Origin: CAMDPA01 sp965223035
Lineage (GTDB): Bacteria > Pseudomonadota > Alphaproteobacteria > Rhizobiales > Hyphomicrobiaceae
DNA: 64,000 nt
NCBI GenBank assembly: GCA_965223035.1
Contig: OZ244980.1
Location: forward strand, 3,472,001-3,536,000
Reading direction: 5' to 3'
The notes below the pieces were generated by a model. The model was not told the DNA's origin, searched no databases, and saw nothing but the letters and a program-made list of their open reading frames with translations. How positions within the stretch are numbered: position 1 is the stretch's first letter; each line of letters opens with the position of its first letter. Made by a program: the position numbers and the translations under genes. Shown piece by piece: positions 27,109 through 35,697 of the stretch.

Positions 27109-27903
27109 ATGTCAGCCATCCAACTCCGGATCGAGCAGTCCGTCGCCACGCTGGTGCTCGATCGCCCCGACGTCCGCAATGCGATCGACGACGCGATGCG
27201 CACCGAGCTGATCGCCGCACTTAACGACATTGCCGGCGATAACGCTGTCCGCGCCCTCGTCCTCTCCGGCAACGGCACGGCGTTTTGCGCCGGTGGGGAC
27301 ATCCGTGGAATGAAGCAGCGGCTTGCGGCGCCGGCCGGTGAAGTGGCCGTCAACGGCTGGCGGCGCCAGCAGCGGACCCATCAGTTCGTTTCCCTGTTGC
27401 ACACGTTGCCCAAGCCAACCATCGCCGCCGTCAACGGCCCGGCCGCCGGCCTGGGCTGCGATCTGGCGCTGGCCTGTGATTTCATCGTGGCATCGCACGC
27501 GGCCAGCTTCATTATGAGCTACATCCTGCGCGGCCTGATCCCGGATGGCGGCGGCATGTATTTCCTACCGCGCCGCGTCGGACTGGCCCGCGCCAAGGAG
27601 CTGATATTCTCCGGCCGGCGGGTGGAGCCGGAAGAAGCCCTCAGCATCGGGATGGTCGATCGTGTCGTCGCGCCCGAGACGCTGTTGGAGCACGCCGAAG
27701 CGTGGGCCCGCCAACTCGCACAGGGCTCGCCGGCGGCCCTGGCGCTCTCCAAGACGATCCTCAATGAGAGTTTTGAAAGCCCATCCGGTCACGTGTTCCA
27801 ATCCGGCAGCCAAGCGCAGGCGATCTGCTACACGACAGCAGAGCATCAGGCATCGGTGACGGCTTTCCTCGACAAATTGCAGAACAAAGGGGCAGGCCGT
27901 TGA
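27109..27903 (+). CDS. Enoyl-CoA hydratase/isomerase family protein
   Basis: The 264-residue crotonase-fold protein has the N-terminal VATLVLDRPDVRNAID, the first oxyanion-hole segment GTAFCAGGDIRGMK and the second (KPTIAAVNGPAAGLGCDLAL). Crotonases hydrate, isomerise or cleave acyl-CoA thioesters. ATG at 27109 follows AAGAGGAAA. The stop overlaps the TTG start of the acyl-CoA ligase gene, so the two are co-translated and probably act on the same CoA thioester. Confidence 0.92.
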   Translation: MSAIQLRIEQSVATLVLDRPDVRNAIDDAMRTELIAALNDIAGDNAVRALVLSGNGTAFCAGGDIRGMKQRLAAPAGEVAVNGWRRQQRTHQFVSLLHTLPKPTIAAVNGPAAGLGCDLALACDFIVASHAASFIMSYILRGLIPDGGGMYFLPRRVGLARAKELIFSGRRVEPEEALSIGMVDRVVAPETLLEHAEAWARQLAQGSPAALALSKTILNESFESPSGHVFQSGSQAQAICYTTAEHQASVTAFLDKLQNKGAGR

Positions 27904-30002
27904 GCGCGTTTGAGCGGCTTTTGCGGCCAAGCAGCGTTGCCGTGATCGGCGCCTCGGCCGATCCCGCGAAGACCGCCGGCCGGCCGATAAACTACCTGCA
28001 GGCGCACGGCTTCAAGGGCCAGATTTGGCCCGTCAATCCGCGGGCCGCCACGATCGCCGGCCTGACCTGTTACGCGAGCGTGCAACAGCTGCCGCAGGCC
28101 CCGGACGTCGGTCTGGTTTTGCTCGGGCCCGACAGGGCCGTCACGGCGGTCGGCGAGCTGGCACGGCGCGGCACGTCGGCGGCCATCGTATTGGCTGGCG
28201 GTTTTGGCGAGACCGGCGAGGTCGGGGCCGCGCGGCAAACCGCGTTAAAGCAGGCTGCCGGCAGCATGCGACTGTTGGGCCCGAACACCATCGGCCTGGT
28301 CAATCTGGTCGATGGCATCATGCTGTCCGCCACGGCCGCGCTTGAACTTAGCACGCTGCCGATTGGCCGCATCTCGATCGTTTCGCAAAGCGGCGGTATC
28401 GTCGGCGCGCTGTTGTCGCGCGCGGCCGACCGCGGCGTGGGGCTGGCGCGGCTGGTCTCCACCGGCAACGAGGCTGACATCGACGTCGCGGAGGTGATGG
28501 AGGTTTTGTGCGACGACCCGGCAACCGACGTCATCGCCGCCTACCTCGAGGGCCTGCGCAACCCTGCACGCTTTCGCCGGGTGGCCGAACGCGCGCGCGC
28601 ATGCGGCAAGCCGATTGTGGCCTACAAGGTGGGTCGGTCCAGCGCCGGCGCCCGAGCCGCGATCTCTCATACCGGCGCCTTGGCCGGCGCGGACCGGCTT
28701 TATGATGCGCTGTTTCAGCAAACGGGCGTCATCAGAGCCAAGACGTTTTCCGATTTCATCGACCTTCCCGCAGCGCTGGCTTGTCCTCGGCGCTTTTGTG
28801 GGGACAACGTGGCAGTTTTGACGTCCACCGGTGGCGCAGGCACGCTGGTCGCCGACGCCTGTGGCTTAACCGGCCTTAGCCTTCCCGATCCGGATCTGGC
28901 CACCGCGCAACGGCTGGCTGGCTTGCTCGATGACGAGCAGACGGCGGCCTCGCGCAATCCGGTCGATGTCACGTTGGCCGGCGTCAGGCCGGAGATTTTC
29001 GCCGCGTCTATCGATGCGTTGGTCGACAGCCCCAGCTACCAGGCGGTGATCGTCGTCGTCGGGTCTTCGGCGCTCGCCAATCCGCACATCGCCAGCGACG
29101 CCATCGTGTCGTGTCAGTCGCGCACGGACAAGCCGCTGGTCGCCTATGTAAACCCTCACGCACCCAACATCGTCAATCTTCTCAACCGCAGCGGCGTGCC
29201 CGCGTTCAGCACCCCAGAAGGCTGCGCGGCTGGATTGGCCGCCATGCGCCGGACAACGACAGTTTCGTCCAGCGTCGGCCGACCGCCGCCGCCGTTGTCA
29301 TCGACGCCGAGGATCGCACGACGGGATGACGTGCCGTTGGGTCCCCTTAACGAAGTGGAGGCCAAAGCGCTGTTCGCACAGTTCGGCATTTGCTCGGTGC
29401 GCGAGCGGGTGGTCGCTGCGCCGGCAGAAGCGGAGGCCGCCGCCCGCGCGCTCGGCGGCCGTGTCGTCTTGAAAGTGCTATCCCGCCAGCTTGCACATAA
29501 GAGCGACATCGGTGGGGTCGCGGTGGGCGTGACGGCAAATGACGCGGTGCAGACTGCGGAGCGGATGCTTGCCGCCGTCTCGAAGGCGTCGACGGTGACG
29601 CCGGAGGGGATCGTCGTCCAGGAGATGATCGAGGACGGGCTTGAGATGGTGCTGGGCGTCAACCGCGATCCGCAGCTCGGCCTGGCGCTGATGCTCGGCT
29701 GGGGCGGCGTAGCGGCAGAGCTGATCGGTGATTGCGCTTTCAGGCTCTTGCCGCTCGCCGGCGATGATGCCACCGACCTGATCGAGACACTGCAATGCGC
29801 CCCGCTGCTCACCGGCTACCGCAACCAACCGCGGCGCGACGTGTCGGCCTTGGCCGCTGCGATCATTGACTTCGCGCGGATGGCTGAGCAGCTCGGCGAC
29901 AGATTGATCACGGCCGAGATCAATCCTTTGTTCGTGCTTCACGACGGCCAGGGTGTCCGCGCCGCCGACGGTGTGATGGTTCTCGACCGCGAGCAGGTAT
30001 GA
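27900..30002 (+). CDS. Acyl-CoA synthetase, NDP-forming (acetyl-CoA synthetase ADP-forming family)
   Basis: The 700-residue fusion has an N-terminal CoA-binding Rossmann domain (LLRPSSVAVIGASADPAKTA), a succinyl-CoA-ligase-like middle (ISIVSQSGGIVGALLSRA, with the phospho-His loop near AAISHTGALAG) and a C-terminal ATP-grasp domain (VVLKVLSRQLAHKSDIGGV to ITAEINPLFVL). Family members make or consume acyl-CoA with ADP/ATP, including pimeloyl-, acetyl- and aryl-CoA forms. The start is TTG at 27900, sharing TTGA with the hydratase stop. The pair suggests a CoA-dependent degradation step. Confidence 0.9.
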   Translation: MSAFERLLRPSSVAVIGASADPAKTAGRPINYLQAHGFKGQIWPVNPRAATIAGLTCYASVQQLPQAPDVGLVLLGPDRAVTAVGELARRGTSAAIVLAGGFGETGEVGAARQTALKQAAGSMRLLGPNTIGLVNLVDGIMLSATAALELSTLPIGRISIVSQSGGIVGALLSRAADRGVGLARLVSTGNEADIDVAEVMEVLCDDPATDVIAAYLEGLRNPARFRRVAERARACGKPIVAYKVGRSSAGARAAISHTGALAGADRLYDALFQQTGVIRAKTFSDFIDLPAALACPRRFCGDNVAVLTSTGGAGTLVADACGLTGLSLPDPDLATAQRLAGLLDDEQTAASRNPVDVTLAGVRPEIFAASIDALVDSPSYQAVIVVVGSSALANPHIASDAIVSCQSRTDKPLVAYVNPHAPNIVNLLNRSGVPAFSTPEGCAAGLAAMRRTTTVSSSVGRPPPPLSSTPRIARRDDVPLGPLNEVEAKALFAQFGICSVRERVVAAPAEAEAAARALGGRVVLKVLSRQLAHKSDIGGVAVGVTANDAVQTAERMLAAVSKASTVTPEGIVVQEMIEDGLEMVLGVNRDPQLGLALMLGWGGVAAELIGDCAFRLLPLAGDDATDLIETLQCAPLLTGYRNQPRRDVSALAAAIIDFARMAEQLGDRLITAEINPLFVLHDGQGVRAADGVMVLDREQV

Positions 30003-30097
30003 CCGCGCCAATCCAACGCCTCGCCAGAGCGCAGTTCCCTCACCTGAGGCACCGGCCGGCACATGGAGGACGGCCAAGGCCAGCGAATGTTCTGGAT

Positions 30098-30162
30098 TAG
30101 AGCAACCAGCCTTTAATCGGAACCGGCTTTGCGGTTCCGATTAAAGGCGCAAAGATGATCTA
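30098..30162. mobile_element. Family 1 palindromic element, 61-bp copy
   Basis: The element is 30100-30160 between TA 30098-30099 and TA 30161-30162. It starts GAGCAACCAGCC, has hairpin arms TTTAATCGGAACCG and CGGTTCCGATTAAA, and ends GATGATC. Joined flanks would read ATTAACG, so the target was TTAA rather than CTAG. It lies in the convergent gap between the ligase and the XRE gene. Confidence 0.78.
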
Positions 30163-30167
30163 ACGGC

Positions 30168-30932
30168 TCATGCGGAGATAAGGCGGGCGTAGCCTTGGCC
30201 CGTGGTTTCAGCCAACAGTGCGTTATACGCATCGAACCTGGCATCGCCTGGCCCGATTTCGCCAAATGCGCCGCCAACGAAGCTGTCTTGCCGCATGAAC
30301 ACGATCGGCGCGGAGACCGGCACGATCAACGCTTGCTGTTTGTTGAGCGTGGTGATCAGGCCGCGCATCCGTTGCATTTGATCGAGTTGCGAGACCACCA
30401 CCATCCGCATCGCACCCTTGGTCAAGGACACAAAATGGATGAACATCGAAGAGGCGGGGATATAGAGCCGCCCGCGATGCGAAAACGAGGCGTCCGGACG
30501 TTCCGACTCTTCGAACAGAAGGCTGGGCCAGTCGCTGTCCCACCTTACGTCGGTGCGGTAGGCGACGATGGTGTCCGCGGCGGAGAATGAGGGCCGCAGC
30601 GTCAGATAGCTGCCGATATAGTGATCGACGGCAGCGCGGGTATAGGCGCCCATATAGATCGGCGCCGCATCGCCCGTCGCGCGCGGCCGGCCCAGCTCCT
30701 CGCGCACGCCAGGTTGGCCGGACCAGACACTCTTGATCTCCTCAAAGTCGAGGTCGAGCACCGTGCAAACGTCGAACAGGGTCTGGTCGCGCACGGTTCG
30801 ACCCTGCATCAGGTTCTGTATGGTTTTTTCATGACAATCAGCGGCGTCAGCGAGCTCGGCTTGGGTCAGCTTCTTTTCGATCATGGCGGTCTTGATCCGC
30901 GCCAGACCCTGATTGCGTTGGACTGACGACAT
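30168..30932 (-). CDS. XRE-family transcriptional regulator with C-terminal sensor-like domain
   Basis: The 254-residue protein has an N-terminal Cro/C1 helix-turn-helix (KLTQAELADAADCHEKTIQN, about residues 21-40) and then a roughly 165-residue domain with alternating strands that I do not recognise (GSYLTLRPSFSAADTIVAYR, GRLYIPASSMFIHFVSLTKG). The design fits a ligand-sensing repressor or activator. Its targets are not evident; the nearest genes upstream on its own strand encode a membrane protein of unknown function. Confidence 0.85.
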   Translation of the reverse strand: MSSVQRNQGLARIKTAMIEKKLTQAELADAADCHEKTIQNLMQGRTVRDQTLFDVCTVLDLDFEEIKSVWSGQPGVREELGRPRATGDAAPIYMGAYTRAAVDHYIGSYLTLRPSFSAADTIVAYRTDVRWDSDWPSLLFEESERPDASFSHRGRLYIPASSMFIHFVSLTKGAMRMVVVSQLDQMQRMRGLITTLNKQQALIVPVSAPIVFMRQDSFVGGAFGEIGPGDARFDAYNALLAETTGQGYARLISA

Positions 30933-31338
30933 GTTGCGCTCACTCCCGATGGGCCGCCAAAATATCGAAAACTATCGCCGGATGCACCCGCCACCAAGAC
31001 CGCTGTCCGAGGCTTTCCGTGATTATCGGTCAGCTGGCTCCACTTTCCAGCTGGCCTGCGGCCCATTGAGCTTGGTGACTGCAATACAGCCACCCAAGCC
31101 ATTTCCACCATGGGCGGATCAGCCGTCCCGGCCCGCTCGCCGCTCTGCCATGGGCCCGGGCGGCAAGGCTGGGCGATAGCGAAAACGGTGCCCACGCTAT
31201 CGCCCAGCCCCCATCCATACCCGCCACCTTTCCCCATAGCCGCAGGCGGCATTGCAGTTGTCCGGCGTGACACCTCGAACAAGAATCGATCTGGTCGGAC
31301 ACCGGTGGGATTGCGTATGGGCGGCAATCGGTGGCGGT
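30933..31338. other. Intergenic region with a 14-bp perfect inverted repeat
   Basis: The 406-bp gap holds the XRE promoter side and the 3' side of the membrane gene at 31339. GGCTGGGCGATAGC (31167-31180) and its exact complement (31196-31209) are separated by 15 nt. No T-run follows on either strand, so it could be a non-canonical terminator or a protein-binding site. 31020-31160 contains degenerate CCACCCAAGCC/CCATGGGC pieces like family 2 repeats. Confidence 0.5.
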
Positions 31339-32562
31339 TCATTGCACCGGGCGGGACCATCTCACGACCCAAATGATGGCCAGAACGGCCAACGGCGTCA
31401 CGATCAGCAGGTTGGCTAAGCCGGCCCCGGAACCGACCGCCCAAACAAAAAAATCGATCAGGGTCTCGTAGTTGAATGCAGCGATGGCGCTGGCAATGAT
31501 GCCACCGATGCGCACGATCGTTTGAATTTCGGCGTTATCGCCCTTGCGCCAAAAGAAAAACAGAATGAGCAGACCCCAGCCAAACACGGCAAAGCTTACG
31601 AAATGCGCGGCGGAGCGGTAGCCGCCGGTGGGGCCGACGCCGTAATAGAGCAAGGCTGCTGACTGCTGAAAGGCATGGCTCATGATCGGGAATATAACCA
31701 AGGCCAAAGCGCCGATCAGAACGCCGCGCTGGATGGCATCCGCGTAGCTCTGATAATGCTGCTCGATGGCCTTGGCCCGTCCGGCCAGCATCATACTGAT
31801 CACCAACAGGATCACCCCAAAGAAGATCTTGAACGGTAGCAGCCAAGCGTGCACCACACCGGTGAGCGATGCGCCGTCGGGTTGGGCATGCATGCTGTTG
31901 ACGGCTTCGGTGAAGCACTGTTGCGCTTTGCAGCAAGCCTCGTCTGTCTCCAGCAAGTCCTGCAATTGTTTGCGGTTGGTATCAGAGAAGTTGCCCGGCA
32001 GCGCTGTTGAGGGAAAGCAAAAGCGTTTCACCTTTCCGGCCTCATCGCCGGTGGCGATCAACACGTCGGGTTTGCAGGTGCGCACCAAATCCGACAACCC
32101 GAAGCGGGTTTGGCTGACCCGCTCGACGTTGTCTACCGCAGCCAGTATCGGCAAGCGGGTGCCCAGGTCCGGATTTTGGCAGACCCGGCGCTCAGCACCG
32201 AGGTCGGCTTCGAGCACCTGCGGGCCAACTTCGAAGATCGAACGTTCGTTATTCGATTGCAGATGGTCGGCCACCAAGATCGAGATCAGAATTGCGATGA
32301 TGAAGCCCAGCCAGAACCGCACTGCGCCGGCGGGAATGAACTTCATATACATGTCCATGAATACGCAGGCGGGCACATAGAAGGCGATCAGCGCCACGAT
32401 CCCAAACGTCGGAAAGAATACGAATAGATGGCTGTAAAAGTTGGCGATCGTCAGCCAGTCGAGATCGCGGAACTCCCACACCATGACGCCCGTTGTCACA
32501 AGAAATGAGACGCCGATGGCGGCAAACACCAGCCCAATGAACACGCGAACGCCCACCGACAT
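31339..32562 (-). CDS. Polytopic membrane protein with cysteine-bearing loop, unknown
   Basis: I cannot name this 407-residue protein. About eight helices are visible (near 6-28, 43-68, 82-98, 242-260, 279-297, 318-337, 350-368 and 382-400). Between the third and fourth is a hydrophilic domain of about 140 residues with six cysteines (C128, C163, C182, C210, C211, C216), likely disulfide-bonded if periplasmic. The open frame continues to 32772, but that part lies in repeat DNA; ATG 32562 (MSVGVRVFIGL) starts directly before the first helix. The gene stands alone, between the XRE regulator and the redox operon. Confidence 0.72.
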   Translation of the reverse strand: MSVGVRVFIGLVFAAIGVSFLVTTGVMVWEFRDLDWLTIANFYSHLFVFFPTFGIVALIAFYVPACVFMDMYMKFIPAGAVRFWLGFIIAILISILVADHLQSNNERSIFEVGPQVLEADLGAERRVCQNPDLGTRLPILAAVDNVERVSQTRFGLSDLVRTCKPDVLIATGDEAGKVKRFCFPSTALPGNFSDTNRKQLQDLLETDEACCKAQQCFTEAVNSMHAQPDGASLTGVVHAWLLPFKIFFGVILLVISMMLAGRAKAIEQHYQSYADAIQRGVLIGALALVIFPIMSHAFQQSAALLYYGVGPTGGYRSAAHFVSFAVFGWGLLILFFFWRKGDNAEIQTIVRIGGIIASAIAAFNYETLIDFFVWAVGSGAGLANLLIVTPLAVLAIIWVVRWSRPVQ

Positions 32563-32631
32563 CACCGTGTCCCCAATTGTCGCGCCACACCCTGCTCGCC
32601 CCATCATAGCGCTGTTCAGGTCACGCGCTAG

Positions 32632-32765
32632 ATCATCGCGCCCTGGATCGCGTCCGCCGTTGGCGGAAGCGCCGTGTCGGCCAACTCCCCCACCCGGCCA
32701 CCACACAAGTGGGCCATTGGGTGACCGGGCCGGCGGGGCGCTACCCCCCAAGGCGGACATGAGCT
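32632..32765. repeat. Family 2 palindromic repeat copy
   Basis: This copy begins after TAGATCATCGCGCCC and contains GTCCGCCGTTGGCGGAAGC, CCCACCCGGCCACC, then the counterpart GGCCATTGGGTGACCGGGCC and GGCGGACATGAG. It adjoins a partial family 1 element on the right. Boundaries are approximate. Confidence 0.5.
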
Positions 32766-32845
32766 GGATCATCGTACATTAAAGTGTCGAGCAACCTTTT
32801 GCTATTCATCGGGATCGTTCCGGTGCCGATGAATAGCAGGTTGCC
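32766..32845. repeat. Partial family 1 element (inverted)
   Basis: GATCATCGTACATTAAAGTG (from 32768) begins this partial copy. GCAACCTTTTGCTATTCATC and its complement GATGAATAGCAGGTTGC then form a hairpin around GGGATCGTTCCGGTGCC. The far end is lost into the 3' side of the hyuB gene. The core differs from other copies, but both arms changed together, so the hairpin is conserved and not the sequence. Confidence 0.6.
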
Positions 32846-32876
32846 GTGGCATGCATGGCTCGGCGGCGTGCTCGGA

Positions 32877-34649
32877 TCAGTCCACGGCGCGAGCGGTTTG
32901 GGTCGCCGCCTCGTCGATCGTCCAGGCACCATTTTCGCGCCGCACGATCACGCCGTAGTAAAGGCGCGCCGCCTCAGCCGTGATGTAGCCCTCCTTCAGA
33001 TCGGCCAACACCAGGTCCGGATCCCGCCGCCTGGGATCGCCCCACCCCCCGCCGCCGGGCGTTTCCAGTCGAAACACGTCTCCGGCCTTAAGCGGATAAT
33101 CCGCATAACGGGTAGGCAGTTGCCGCTGTTGGCCGGTATCGGGGTTGATCCAGATGTCGCCGGTCCGTCCCGGTGCGCCGCCCGCCAATCCGTGCGCGGG
33201 CACCACATGCTTGGTGGAGCGGATGGAAAATCGCGCATCCGCCAGCGTCTGGTATTCGCGAACGATGCCGAGGCCGCCGCGGTGGGTCCCGGGACCGCCA
33301 GAATCCGGTATCAGCTCAAACCGCAAAAGCCGCGTGGGGAACTCGCTTTCGATGATTTCAACCGATGCGATGCGCGCGTTGGAGTGGTTGACCAATGTGC
33401 CCGACGCGCCATCCGCCCCAGCTTGTCCGCCCGCCCCGCCACCGACGATCTCGTATTGAACGTATCCCTTTCCGGAACTGGTGGTGCGTCCACCGATGAT
33501 GATGGATCGACTGCCGCAACCGTCCGCTCGTGTGCGATCGGGCACCAGGCCGCTCAGCGCTTGGTAGCAGGCGTCGGCGACGGCATGCACCGTCGGATTA
33601 TAGGTGTTGACCGGCGCGGGGAACACCGGATCGCAAATGCTGCCGGGGCGGAGCTTGACGTCGAACGCGCGGAGCACGCCGCTGTTGATAAACGCATGGG
33701 GGTCTATCAAAGAGATCAGCGTGTAGGCGCAGGCCGCGGCCACCAACGGTGGACGGATGTTGGCTGGCCCCTGCGTTTGATCGGCACTCGCCGTAAAATC
33801 GAAGCTAAGGTGATCGCCGCGTTTGTCCACGACGACATGGATCCGCACCGGTCGACCGAGTTCCACGCCGTCGTCATCGATCGCGCGCTCGGCCTCGAAC
33901 CGACCATCTGGCCACGCTGCGATGGCGTCCCGCAACCGGCGCTCGGCGCGTTCGATCACCGCCCGGCAAGCCGACTGAAAACGGCCGAGCCCCTGCTTGC
34001 CGATCAGCTCGCCCAACCGTCGCTCCCCCAAGCGACAAGCGCCGAGCTGGCCGCGGATGTCGCCCGTCACCAGCTCCGGCGTGCGCGAATTAGCAGCGAT
34101 GATCCGCTCCACGTCACCATAAGGTTCGAAGCCGCGCTGATAGCGCACAGCCGGCAGATGCAGGCCCTCGTTGAAGGTCTCGCGCGCTTGCCCGGAGCAG
34201 CTGCCGGGCACCGGTCCGCCGATGTCGCCTTTGTGCGCCATCGAGCCGCAAAAACCGATGTGGTGTCCGTCGACGAAAACCGGCGTGAACAGCGCCATGT
34301 CCGGGGCATGCGGACTGCCGCCTTCGTAGGGATGATTGATCAAGAACGCGTCACCAGGCGCGATGTCCTGGCCGTAAGCGCGACGCACACCGGCGCAGCA
34401 GGCCGGGAAGGCGCCGATGTGCAAGGGGAGCACGACATGTTGCGCAAACACGTTGCCCTCGCGGTCCAATAGCGCGCACGACGCATCCTGCGATTCTCGG
34501 ATGATGGTGGAGAAGCCGGTTCGGAACAGCGCGTTCTGCATCTCCTGGACGATGCCGGACAAGCTGGCGCGCATCACCTCCAGGTCGACGGCACTGATCG
34601 ACGGCGGTTCGCTGGTCCGCTGACCTATCGCTGCCGTCCTCGGCATCAT
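32877..34649 (-). CDS. Hydantoinase B / oxoprolinase family protein
   Basis: The 590-residue protein has the HyuB family pattern: VDLEVMRASLSGIVQEMQNA at the N-terminus, INHPYEGGSPHAPDMALFTP with likely metal-binding His and Asp, and a glycine-rich C-terminal segment (GGPGTHRGGLGIVREY). Family members (HyuB, 5-oxoprolinase, acetone carboxylase beta-like) hydrolyse or carboxylate with ATP, normally together with HyuA. No hyuA gene is next to it. ATG 34649 overlaps the stop of the preceding 91-residue membrane protein gene by 4 bp, tying it to the redox operon. Confidence 0.88.
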   Translation of the reverse strand: MMPRTAAIGQRTSEPPSISAVDLEVMRASLSGIVQEMQNALFRTGFSTIIRESQDASCALLDREGNVFAQHVVLPLHIGAFPACCAGVRRAYGQDIAPGDAFLINHPYEGGSPHAPDMALFTPVFVDGHHIGFCGSMAHKGDIGGPVPGSCSGQARETFNEGLHLPAVRYQRGFEPYGDVERIIAANSRTPELVTGDIRGQLGACRLGERRLGELIGKQGLGRFQSACRAVIERAERRLRDAIAAWPDGRFEAERAIDDDGVELGRPVRIHVVVDKRGDHLSFDFTASADQTQGPANIRPPLVAAACAYTLISLIDPHAFINSGVLRAFDVKLRPGSICDPVFPAPVNTYNPTVHAVADACYQALSGLVPDRTRADGCGSRSIIIGGRTTSSGKGYVQYEIVGGGAGGQAGADGASGTLVNHSNARIASVEIIESEFPTRLLRFELIPDSGGPGTHRGGLGIVREYQTLADARFSIRSTKHVVPAHGLAGGAPGRTGDIWINPDTGQQRQLPTRYADYPLKAGDVFRLETPGGGGWGDPRRRDPDLVLADLKEGYITAEAARLYYGVIVRRENGAWTIDEAATQTARAVD

Positions 34650-34921
34650 CGAATGATCCGACGGGTGATCCACTGCAGGACGGACAGCACAACAGGGCCT
34701 GCGCACCCCCAAATCACGATATCGAACTCGTTGAGGAGGGTGCCGCCGGTGGCCCGACGCACGATATCTCCGTAGGGCGATAATAGCTTGATGCCGAACA
34801 GACCCTCATTGCCCCAAGGCGCCGTCCAGATCCAAAACCGCGAGGTGTAAAGCCAGACCAGCGACAGCACGACGGTTGCCACCAGTCCGACAGCACGATT
34901 GAGGACCGCTGCACCGGACAT
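34646..34921 (-). CDS. Small two-helix membrane protein, unknown
   Basis: This 91-residue protein has hydrophobic segments at about residues 9-26 and 66-85, with a 40-residue aromatic-rich loop between them (YTSRFWIWTAPWGNEGLFG). No family is recognised. It lies 2 bp after the 257-residue redox-operon protein gene and overlaps hyuB by 4 bp, so it is part of the same transcript. It may be a small subunit of a membrane complex with the ferric-reductase/Rieske protein. Confidence 0.68.
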   Translation of the reverse strand: MSGAAVLNRAVGLVATVVLSLVWLYTSRFWIWTAPWGNEGLFGIKLLSPYGDIVRRATGGTLLNEFDIVIWGCAGPVVLSVLQWITRRIIR

Positions 34922-34923
34922 GA

Positions 34924-35697
34924 TCAGAGCACCTTCAGCGTGGTCATGTCGACCTTGAGCACGGCAATCGATCCCCGCCGCTCGACCTCCCCGTCAAGCG
35001 TGACGTAGAGCGCGACGTAGTCGAGGTAAATGTCGGGCAGCGGCCCGCCATCGGCATCCGCCAACAAAAACGACGTCGTCCCATCGACGGGTTGAGCGGT
35101 CACAAACACCGGCGGTAGGCCGCCTAACAGACACAGGTTGGCGCATCCGCGGTGCGATATCCCCCGTCCCGGCAGCATCGCGCCGACATAGCATTTCCCA
35201 TCACAGATCTCACCCGCCAGTCGCCAACGACCCTTGCTGACGGTTGCCACCGGCGCCGCATCACCCTCGGCGGTCTTGAAGTTGTTGTCACCACCAAACA
35301 CCTGCAACGCGTCCATCGATCCGCGCCGGATCACAATGCCGTTGACTTCGACCAGCCGGCCATCGAGTTCTTCGGCCCGTGCCTTAACCCCACGTTTGCC
35401 TTCTCCAGCCAACATCACCGAGCGGCCGGCGGGAATGCGATCCGAGCCGCGCGTCACATGCACGACCGGATAGGGCTTGGCCTGCAGCACACCGGTCACC
35501 CGTTGCGCTCCCCAGCCCCAATGGAAGGCGGCGTCGCCAGGATCGTCTTGAGCGGCGCCGATGGCCAGGGCCAAGGCCGCGAAGCCGCCGATCAGGAGCG
35601 CCGCGACGGCCAATAGCGTCAGCCGTAATCCCTGCGGCACGGCGGAATAACCGATAAAGAATGGCGTCTCCCTGGCATCTGGCCGTGGTGCGCTCAT
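34924..35697 (-). CDS. Membrane-anchored cysteine-motif protein of the ferric-reductase/Rieske operon
   Basis: The 257-residue protein has a short cytoplasmic N-terminus, one membrane helix (about 24-46) and a large, likely periplasmic domain. The most notable part is CDGKCYVGAM near residues 165-174 and HRGCANLCLLGGLPPVF near 182-198: four cysteines C165, C169, C185, C189 spaced CxxxC-x15-CxxxC. This could bind metal or haem or form disulfides. I do not know a named family. The 5' end overlaps the stop of the ferric-reductase/Rieske gene by 4 bp, so the two proteins are probably made together. Confidence 0.72.
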   Translation of the reverse strand: MSAPRPDARETPFFIGYSAVPQGLRLTLLAVAALLIGGFAALALAIGAAQDDPGDAAFHWGWGAQRVTGVLQAKPYPVVHVTRGSDRIPAGRSVMLAGEGKRGVKARAEELDGRLVEVNGIVIRRGSMDALQVFGGDNNFKTAEGDAAPVATVSKGRWRLAGEICDGKCYVGAMLPGRGISHRGCANLCLLGGLPPVFVTAQPVDGTTSFLLADADGGPLPDIYLDYVALYVTLDGEVERRGSIAVLKVDMTTLKVL

